This document shows positions 56,541 through 64,000 of a stretch of 64,000 nucleotides of DNA, piece by piece. The translations under genes and the position numbers were made by a program. The stretch comes from CAWBVG01 sp963792175. GTDB taxonomy: Bacteria > Acidobacteriota > Vicinamibacteria > Vicinamibacterales > CAVVIG01. A model generated the notes under the pieces. The model had not been told where the DNA came from. It saw nothing but the letters and a program-made list of their open reading frames with translations, and did not search any database. How positions within the stretch are numbered: position 1 is the first letter of the stretch; every line of letters starts with the position of its first letter. The stretch covers positions 153,351 through 217,350 of the forward strand of contig CAWBVG010000049.1 in NCBI GenBank assembly GCA_963792175.1, read 5' to 3'.

Positions 56541-56945
56541 ATGACTGAGAGATTTCATGGAGCCGACAGCAATCTCAACACGCACCGCGCGCCCGCGAGC
56601 GTGTGGGATCGGCGCGGATGGGACGGCACGCGGGAGCAGTTGACGCTCACGCGATGGCTGGTTGGCGCGGCGGGCGCCGCGATCGCCGTCCAAGGCATGC
56701 GGCAACGCAGTGTCACGGGAGGGCTCCTCGCAGGCTTCGGTGGAAGCCTGGCCTGGTGGGCGCTCACCGGCGAAGGCGATCTCCTGGAGGCGCGCCGCCG
56801 GATCGCCCAGGCCATGGAGCGATTCGGCTGGCGCGCGGACGATCTGGTGCACGAAGCATCCGCCGACTCGTTCCCTGCCAGCGACGCACCGTCGTGGACA
56901 CCAACGGTCGGGACCGGACTCGGACGATCACAGCGGGCGCGATGA
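56541..56945 (+). CDS. Small membrane protein with C-terminal EASADSFPASDAPSWT motif
   Basis: 134 residues from ATG 56541. A membrane region (WLVGAAGAAIAVQGMRQRSVTGGLLAGFGGSLAWWALTG) and a C-terminal EASADSFPASDAPSWT-type tail that recurs in small proteins of diverse bacteria. It ends by overlapping the next start (ATGA), so it is coupled to the YihY-type gene. Function unknown; the pairing suggests a shared envelope role. Confidence 0.65.
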   Translation: MTERFHGADSNLNTHRAPASVWDRRGWDGTREQLTLTRWLVGAAGAAIAVQGMRQRSVTGGLLAGFGGSLAWWALTGEGDLLEARRRIAQAMERFGWRADDLVHEASADSFPASDAPSWTPTVGTGLGRSQRAR

Positions 56946-58100
56946 TTCTGAAGGCTTTCCGAATTCCCCTGAGTTGGCGGGAGCTCTTGAACCGCATGGC
57001 CGGCGAGGTCCTGGCAGACAACTGCCTGGGCCTCGCGGCCCAGCTGGCCTACTATTTCTTTCTCGCGCTCTTTCCCGCGCTGCTGTTCATCACCGCGATC
57101 ATCAGCTTCATTCCCGTCGCCGGCCTGCTCGACGCCATCACCGGCATGCTCGGCGCGCGTCGCGCCGGGCGAAGTGCTGTCGATCGTCCAGGATCAGATT
57201 CTCAAGATTGCACACGAAAAGAACGGTGGACTGCTGACCATCGGCATGCTCGGCACGATCTGGAGCACGTCGTCCGGCGTGACCGCCATCATCGACACGC
57301 TGAATCAGGCCTACGACATCCAGGAGAGCAGGCCCTGGTGGAAGGTCAGGCTGCTGGCGATCGGCCTGACGCTGGGCCTGGCGCTGTTCATCGTCATCTC
57401 GTTCGCGCTCGTCCTGGTCGGACCGACGCTCGCCGAGAAAGTCGCGGTGTGGCTGCACATGGGACCCGCGTTCGAGTGGACCTGGAAGATCGTGCAGTGG
57501 CCGGTCGTCTTTGGCCTCGTCGCGTTCGCGATCGCGATGATCTACTACTACGCGCCCGATGCCGAGCAGGAGTGGATCTGGATAACGCCCGGCTCCCTCC
57601 TCGCGACGGTCCTCTGGCTCCTCATTTCGCTCGGGTTCAAGTTCTACGTCGTCCACTTCACGTCGTACAACGCGACCTACGGCGCCATCGGCGGCGTCAT
57701 CGTCCTGATGCTGTGGTTCTACGTGTCGGCGCTCGCCGTGCTGATCGGGGCCGAGCTGAATGCCGAAATCGAACATGCGTCCCCTTATGGGAAAGAGCCT
57801 GGCGAGCGGGTGCCCGGCGAGAAAAAGAAGATCGGCGCCGTGGCGGAGCGTGCCTGGGAAGAACGCCAGACGGCCGCCGCGCTGAGGCCAGCCATGGCCA
57901 CGGCCAACTGCGACATCGACGACGACCTCATGCATCCGGTCCCCGCGCGGCCGAGCCCGCGGTTCAGCGAGTCGATCATCGGCGGACTGGTTCTGGCGGA
58001 AATCGCCGCGCTCGCCTACGCCAAATTGAAAGCGCGGTTGGACCTGGGCCGCCGCCCGGAGCGCGAGCCGCAGCCGCCGGCGCGCCACGTCCCGTCCTGA
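56942..58100 (+). CDS. YihY/BrkB-family inner-membrane protein
   Basis: About 386 residues across a frameshift near 57165. YihY motifs: LADNCLGLAAQLAYYFFLALFPALLFITAII, GGLLTIGMLGTIWSTSSGVTAIIDTLNQAYDIQESRPWWKVR, and the conserved LWLLISLGFKFYVVHFTSYNATYGAIGGVIVLMLWFYVSALAVLIGAELNAEIE. The family name includes 'ribonuclease BN' by an old error; it is a polytopic membrane protein of unknown transport function. An extended hydrophilic C-terminus follows. Confidence 0.88.
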
Positions 58101-58163
58101 AGACGCGCCACGTCCAGTCGTGAAAAAAGTAACAGGGCTGCTCCGAGGTGGGGCGGCTCACGG

Positions 58164-58169
58164 TAGACT
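58164..58169 (+). promoter_or_regulatory. -10-like box of the VWA/MoxR operon
   Basis: TAGACT ends 6 nt before GTG 58176, matching the leaderless pattern seen elsewhere. Confidence 0.35.
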
Positions 58170-58175
58170 GGGCCC

Positions 58176-60457
58176 GTGGTCGAAAGGCTGTTCCGCTTCC
58201 TCTTCAAATACCCGCCCCTCATGTTCCAGCAAGGCGATTTCAGCTGGACCCTGTCGCGGTCGGTCCTGCTCCTCGTCGTCGCCGGCATCGCGGTGGCGCT
58301 GCTGGCGCTTCTGACGTATCGCGGCGTGTCGGCCGCCGATCGTCTGCGCGATCGCGTCATCCTGATCGGCCTGCGCGTCGCCGCTCTCGCCGTGCTCCTC
58401 ATCTGTCTCTTCCGGCCGACGCTGGTGCTCAAGGCGGCGGTGCCGCAGCAGAACTTTCTCGGCGTCCTGGTCGACGACTCGCGCAGCATGTCGATTGCCG
58501 ATCGCGACGGTCAACCGCGCAGCGCGTTCGTGCAGGATCAGTTGAACGGGCCCAACGCGAAGCTGCTGGCCGCGCTGTCGCAGCGCTTCGTCGTCCGCTT
58601 TTTCAGCTTCTCGTCGTCGGCCGGCCGGCTGCAGAAAGCGGGAGACTTGAAATACGACGGCACCTCGACGCGTCTCGGCCAGGCGCTCGATCGGGCGCGC
58701 GACGAGCTGGCGGGGCTGCCGCTCGCCGGTCTCGTCATGGTGTCCGACGGCGCCGACACATCCGACGCGGCGATCGACGAACAACTCGCGAGCCTCAAGG
58801 CGCGATCGATTCCGGTGTTCACCGTCGGCGTCGGCCAGGAGCGCTTCGCCAAGGACATCCAGGTCACCCGCGTCGAGACGCCGCGCAGCGTGCTCAAGGG
58901 CACCGCGCTCGTCGTCGACGTCGTGCTGTCGCAGACCGGCTACGGCGGCCAGACCGTGCCGCTCAGCGTCGAAGACGATGGGCGGATCGTGAGCACGCAG
59001 GATGTGACGATGCCTTCGGATGGCGAGGCGGCGACGGTGAAGGTCCGTTTCACCGCCGGCGAGGCCGGGGCGCGCCTGTTCCGGTTCAAGGTGCCGGTGC
59101 AGGCGGGAGAACAGGTCACGCAGAACAACGCGCGCGACGCGCTGATTCAGGTCAACGATCGCGCGGAGAAGGTCCTCTACTACGAAGGCGAGCCGCGCTG
59201 GGACTACAAGTTCATCCGCCGCGCGGTCGAGGACGACAAGAACCTGCAGCTCGTCTCGATGCGATCGCACCGCCGAGAACAAGTACCTACCGTCAGGGCG
59301 TCACCCACACGGACGAGCTGATCGGCGGATTCCCGAAGACGCGAGAAGAGCTGTTCGGCTACCGCGCGATCATTCTCGGCAGCGTCGAAGCGGCGTCGTT
59401 CACGCCCGAGCAGCTGCGCATCATCGCGGACTTCGTGAACAAGCGCGGCGGCAGCCTGCTGATGCTCGGCGGACGCCGGGCGTTCGCCGAAGGCGGCTGG
59501 GGCGGCACGCCGGTCGGCGAAGTGCTGCCGGTCGTCCTCGGCGCGTCGAACGCCAAATACCTCGCCACCGACATCAGCGTCCGTCCCACGCGTGCCGGCA
59601 CCAGCTCGCCGGTCACGCAAATCGCCGCGACAGAGGCCGCGTCGACGGCGCGATGGAACGAGATGCCGGAGCTGTCGGCGGTGAATCTCGTGCGCGAGGT
59701 CAAGCCTGGCGCGTCGGTGCTGCTCACCGGAACCGACAAGCCGCATCAGGATCACGTCGTGCTCGCCTACCAGCGCTACGGGCGCGGCAAGGCGTTCGCG
59801 CTGCCGGTGCAGGACACGTTCATCTGGCGGATGGACGCGAAGATGGCGGTGACCGACACGACGCACGCGATGTTCTGGCGGCGTCTCGTGCGCTGGCTGG
59901 TCGACGGCGTGCCCGATCAGGTCAACGTCACCACGACCGCGGATCGCGTGGAGCCGGGCGAACCGGTCAAGCTTTCCGCCGAAGTGCTCGATTCGGCGTA
60001 TGCCGAAGTCAACGACAGCCGCGTCGTCGCGCGCATCACGTCGCCGTCCGGGAAAACGACGGAGATGCCGGTCGAGTGGACGGTGACCAAGGACGGCGAG
60101 TACCGGACGACGTTCATGCCCGACGAATCGGGCATCTACGACGTGCGCGTCACCGCGGCGCGGGATCAGAAGGATCTCGGCACGTCGGCGATGCACGTCC
60201 GCGTCTCCGCGGGCGACGCCGAGTACTTCGACGCCGCGATGCGCGCGCCGCTGCTGAAGCGGATTGCGGAGGAAACCGGCGGCCGCTTCTTCACGCCCGC
60301 CACCGCGTCGGCGCTGCCCGAAGCGATCAGCTACAGCGGCCGCGGCGTCACCGTCGTCGAAGAGCGCGAGCTGTGGGACATGCCGGTGCTGTTCCTGCTG
60401 CTGGTCAGCCTCGTGTTCGCGGAGTGGGGATTCCGGCGGGCGAGGGGCCTGGCGTGA
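58176..60457 (+). CDS. Membrane protein with VWA-like and glutamine-amidotransferase-like regions
   Basis: About 760 residues across a frameshift near 59275. Two N-terminal helices (SVLLLVVAGIAVALLALL; VILIGLRVAALAVLLICLF), then a VWA-type metal-ion site (FLGVLVDDSRSMS, LAGLVMVSDGADTSDAAID) and, later, a GATase1-like core (YRAIILGSVEAASFTPEQLRIIADFVNKRGGSLLMLGG), ending in a helix (LFLLLVSLVFAEWGFRRARGL). This is the long membrane partner found with MoxR/DUF58 genes; it is not a true amidotransferase as no Cys-His pair is seen. First gene of the operon that runs to the window end. Confidence 0.75.
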
Positions 60458-61502
60458 TGTCCGCGATTGACCGCAGAAATCGCGAAGACGCAGAGAACCG
60501 TTCTTGCTCTGCGACGCTCTGCGTGCTCTGCGTGCTTTCGTGGCTAACCGTCTGGCGCGTTGCTGGTCGGCGCGCGTAGTGCGGCGCGCAGCAGACCCAC
60601 ATCCTCGTCATCACCGGCGTGCCCGGCGACGAGGAGCACGCGAAGAAGTTTCAGAAGTGGGCGGCGACGTTCATCGACGCCGCGAAGAAGAAGGACGCCG
60701 TCCCCGACGCCAACATCACGCTGCTCGCGGATCCGGCGCCGGCGGAACCCAAAGGCATCGTGCTGGGCGCTCGACGAAAGCGGGTGTCGAGGAGGCCATC
60801 GGCAAGATCGCGGCGCGCGCGAAGGCGAACGACACCATCTTCATCCTGCTCATCGGCCACGGCAGCTTCGACGGCCACGTCGCGGCGTTCAATCTCTCCG
60901 GCCCGGATCTCACCGCGCCTGACTACGCGAAGCTGCTCGCGAGCTTTACGACGCAGCACGTCGTCTTCGTGAACACGGCGAGCGCGAGCGGCGCCTTCCT
61001 GCAGCCGATGGCGGCGCCCGGGCGCGTGATCGTCACCGCGACCAAGACCGGCGGCGAACGGAACGAGACGCGACTTTCCCGAGTACTTCGTCGCGGCCTA
61101 CAGCGACGATGCGGCGGATCGCGATCGCAACGGCCACGTCTCGGTGCGCGAAGCGTTCGAGTACGCGCAAGCGAAGGTGAGGAGGCCTTCCAGCAGAAGG
61201 GCTGCTCCTGACCGAGCACGCGACGCTCGAGGACGGCGGCGAGGGCCAGCTGGCGGCGACGGTGTTTCTCGGCACCGGCCGCGCCGACGCCGCGCTGAAC
61301 GTGGACATGACCGATCCCGGCGGCGAAGGCGCTCGTCGAGGAGCGCGACGCGATCGAGCAGCGAGATCGCCGCGCTGAGGCTGATGAAGACCGTCGATGG
61401 ACGCGGCGCAGTACGACGCGCAGATGGAGAAGCTGCTGACCGACCTCGCGCTGAAGACCAAGGCGCTCCGCGATCTGCAGGCGCAAGAAGGACAAGCCGT
61501 GA
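60457..61502 (+). CDS. Caspase/legumain-fold protein with Ser at the catalytic Cys position
   Basis: Starts at TGATG overlap. The leader is built from a word repeat (SATLCVLCVLSWLTVW). Then THILVITGVPGDEEHAKKFQKWAATFIDAAKKKDA, IFILLIGHGSFDGHVAAFNLSGPDLT and VVFVNTASASGAFLQPMAAPGRVIVTATKTGGERNETRF, with an EF-hand-like DRDRNGHVSVREAFEYA and a coiled-coil end (ALKTKALRDLQ). The fold order (HG then an ACxSG-type motif) is that of C13/caspase-like proteases, but the Cys position reads ASASG. At least five frameshifts and one in-frame TAG near 60580 make the exact protein uncertain. Confidence 0.6.
60471..60543. repeat. Word-repeat hairpin (ACGCAGAG / CTCTGCG) inside a signal peptide
   Basis: CGCAGAAATCGCGAAGACGC on the left and CTCTGCGTGCTCTGCGTGCT on the right. 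The right arm encodes the hydrophobic LCVLCVLSWL leader core of the caspase-like protein. Confidence 0.7.
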
Positions 61503-62275
61503 GGACGCACGCGGCTGGTCCTGCTGGTGCTGCTGCGATGGCGGCGTGTCGAGCGCGCTCGCGCAGCGGCGCGGCTTCGGCGGCGGCGGCTTCGGCGGCC
61601 GCAACCGGCGCGAGGCGATTCAGCCGAACCCGCCGTACGACGGCCGGTTCACGTTCGTGCGGCTGCGCTACGGCCCCGACTACGGCTTCGCCTCGCAGAG
61701 GCTGCCGTGGTCGCACGACTACCCGGCCGGCGAGCAGCATTTCATGAAGATCCTGAACGAGCTGAGCTACCTGAACCCGCACACGGACGAAACGAACATC
61801 CTGCCGTTCGACGATCCGGAGCTGTTCAAGTACCCGGTCGCGTACATGTGCGAGCCCGGCGCCTGGGTCATGTCCGACCAGGAGGCGGCGGGCCTGCGCG
61901 CGTACCTGCAGAAGGGCGGCTTCGTCATCGTCGACGACTTCCGCTACCAGCACTGGGGCAACTTCGAGGCGCAGATGCTGCGCGTGCTGCCGGAGGCGCG
62001 CATTCTTCGACCTCGACATCACGCACCCGATCTTCCACGCGTTCTTCGAGATCAAGACGCTCGACGTCCCGCAGTATTACGATCCGCCGCCGGCGATCTT
62101 CCGGGCGATCTACGAGGACAACGATCCGACGAAGCGGATGATGGTGATGATCAACTACAACACCGACATCTCCGAGTTCTGGGAATGGTCGGACACCGGC
62201 CTGAAACCGATCGACGAATCGAACGAAGCGTATAAGCTCGGCGTCAACTACATCATTTACGGCATGACACACTGA
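61499..62275 (+). CDS. DUF4159 secreted protein
   Basis: About 258 residues; GTG overlaps the previous stop. After a leader disturbed by frameshifts near 61515 and 61550 the sequence reads RRGFGGGGFGGRNRREAIQPNPPYDGRFTFVRLRYGPD, LPWSHDYPAGEQHFMKILNELSYLNPHTDETNILPFDDPELFKYPVAYMCEPGAW, AGLRAYLQKGGFVIVDDFR, and after a shift near 62005 DLDITHPIFHAFFEIKTLDVPQYYDPPPAIFRAIYEDNDPTKRMMVMINYNTDISEFWEWS. These are DUF4159 features, a family found beside MoxR genes. Function unknown. Confidence 0.85.
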
Positions 62276-62277
62276 AC

Positions 62278-62523
62278 GGAGTTGACGGAGAGAACGGCAT
62301 AACCACAGAGAAACGGAGAAACGGAGATTGAACGGAGAAGACAGCCTGGTTCGACGGGTCGGCCTGCGTAGCGGGCCGACGAGCGCGACGAAGGGATCGA
62401 GGAACGCATCCTGATCGGGGAAGTGACGTTGTCCCGATCGAACCATGCAGCTCCGACGTCGAACCTCCGTTCGCTCCGTGCCTCCGTGGTGATGCCGTTT
62501 GCTCCGTCCCCTCCATTCTCTCG
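62278..62523. repeat. Word-repeat hairpin (ACGGAG / CTCCGT) flanking a 120-bp core
   Basis: ACGGAGAAACGGAG words on the left and CTCCGTGCCTCCGTGGTGAT words on the right are separated by about 120 bp with no clear coding signal. The DUF4159-MoxR junction of 267 bp is otherwise empty. ACCACAGAG...GTGGT ends suggest that the two arms are one element. Confidence 0.65.
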
Positions 62524-62542
62524 AGGCTGAAAGGAACAGGTC

Positions 62543-63572
<1,030 letters not shown>

Positions 63573-63653
63573 GAAGCGGCGAACAGCCGTGTTCGCGGAG
63601 AATCGTGGTGAGGTGGTGAATTAAGCGAGCGAAGGCGGGTTCCGAATTAACCG

Positions 63654-64000
63654 ATGCGCTACATGGAACACCACGCGATTCCCGGCGCGCGGTTCGTGGA
63701 CCCGAAGGTCCTCTCGCGCATCGGCAACCTCGAACTGCTGGCGCGGACCGTCGTCGAGGGGTTCATCAACGGCATGCATCGCGCGCCGTACCTCGGCGCG
63801 TCGATCGACTTCGCCGAGCATCGCGGCTACGTCGCCGGCGACGACATCCGCCGCGTCGACTGGCGGCTGTTCGCGCGCACCGATCGCTACTACGTCAAGC
63901 GGTACGAGGCCGACACCAACACCAACCTCTCGGTGCTGCTCGACATCTCGCGATCGATGTCGTTCGCGAGCCGCGGCATGTCGAAGCTGGAATACGGCTG
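63654..64000 (+). CDS. DUF58 protein, N-terminal part
   Basis: ATG 63654, reading to the window edge without a stop. FINGMHRAPYLGASIDFAEHRGYVAGDDIRRVDWRLFARTDRYYVKRYEADTNTNLSVLLDISRSMSF holds the DUF58 signature (DDIRRVDWRLFAR) and the start of a VWA-like DISRSMS site. The gap from MoxR (63573-63653) has no other feature but a GCGAGCGAAGGCGGG fragment. It completes the MoxR operon. Confidence 0.9.
   Translation, partial: MRYMEHHAIPGARFVDPKVLSRIGNLELLARTVVEGFINGMHRAPYLGASIDFAEHRGYVAGDDIRRVDWRLFARTDRYYVKRYEADTNTNLSVLLDISRSMSFASRGMSKLEYG

Overview
The window looks like one chromosomal stretch of a high-GC acidobacterium, most probably of the Vicinamibacteria type. The clues are a TonB receptor with an N-terminal carboxypeptidase-regulatory-like domain, several secreted cytochrome c / copper-monooxygenase-like / TPR proteins, tandem tannase-family esterases, an ECF sigma / anti-sigma pair, and a MoxR-DUF58-DUF4159 cluster. 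This placement is inference from gene content; no rRNA, tRNA or CRISPR array was seen. Most long genes carry one or more single-base frameshifts, often at homopolymer runs, while short genes are mostly intact. I therefore treat them as functional genes in an assembly with residual indel errors, and their spans are given across the shifts.

Layout. 0-5.4 kb: end of a c-type cytochrome gene, two coupled alpha/beta hydrolases, an NTF2-like secreted protein, a DUF3089 esterase and an MFS transporter. 5.5-18.4 kb: three cytochrome c plus copper type II monooxygenase-like proteins (one with a redoxin partner), a TonB-dependent receptor, a glycosyltransferase-TPR fusion, and an operon ending in gluconokinase. 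18.5-24.8 kb: a GH13 glucan-branching-type enzyme, a phosphotriesterase-like hydrolase, a sigma / anti-sigma / secreted-protein operon and a thiolase. 24.8-27.5 kb: a large hybrid histidine kinase whose HPt domain lacks its histidine. 27.6-50 kb: acyl-CoA and short-chain metabolism (CoA transferase, SDRs, quinone oxidoreductase, alcohol dehydrogenase, acyl-CoA dehydrogenase, acyl-CoA ligase, thioesterase, FadJ-type enzyme, MaoC hydratase) with transporters and esterases, consistent with import and beta-oxidation-like breakdown of organic acids or aromatics. 50-56 kb: housekeeping genes (cytosine-deaminase-like protein, N-acetylmuramoyl-L-alanine amidase, GerMN protein, RNase PH, O6-alkylguanine methyltransferase, XTP/dITP pyrophosphatase). 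56-64 kb: envelope proteins and a MoxR operon with a VWA-type membrane protein, a caspase/legumain-like protein with Ser in place of the catalytic Cys, DUF4159, MoxR and DUF58 proteins.

The most unusual signal is not a gene. Many gene junctions contain imperfect inverted repeats built from one short word (about 6-9 nt) repeated many times, with a different word at each locus. Several fit almost exactly between a stop codon and the next start codon. Some run into coding sequence and encode protein N-termini, including two signal-peptide cores made from the same word. Two palindrome families (a GGGGTCAG type and a CCGCCTTCGC type) resemble REP elements, and copies lie inside genes. A second theme is apparent leaderless transcription: a -10 hexamer sits 6-11 nt before the start codon of at least seven genes, including two divergent genes sharing one palindromic -10.

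No stretch longer than 300 bases lacks a gene; the largest gaps (23.3, 55.9, 56.4 and 62.4 kb) are described below.
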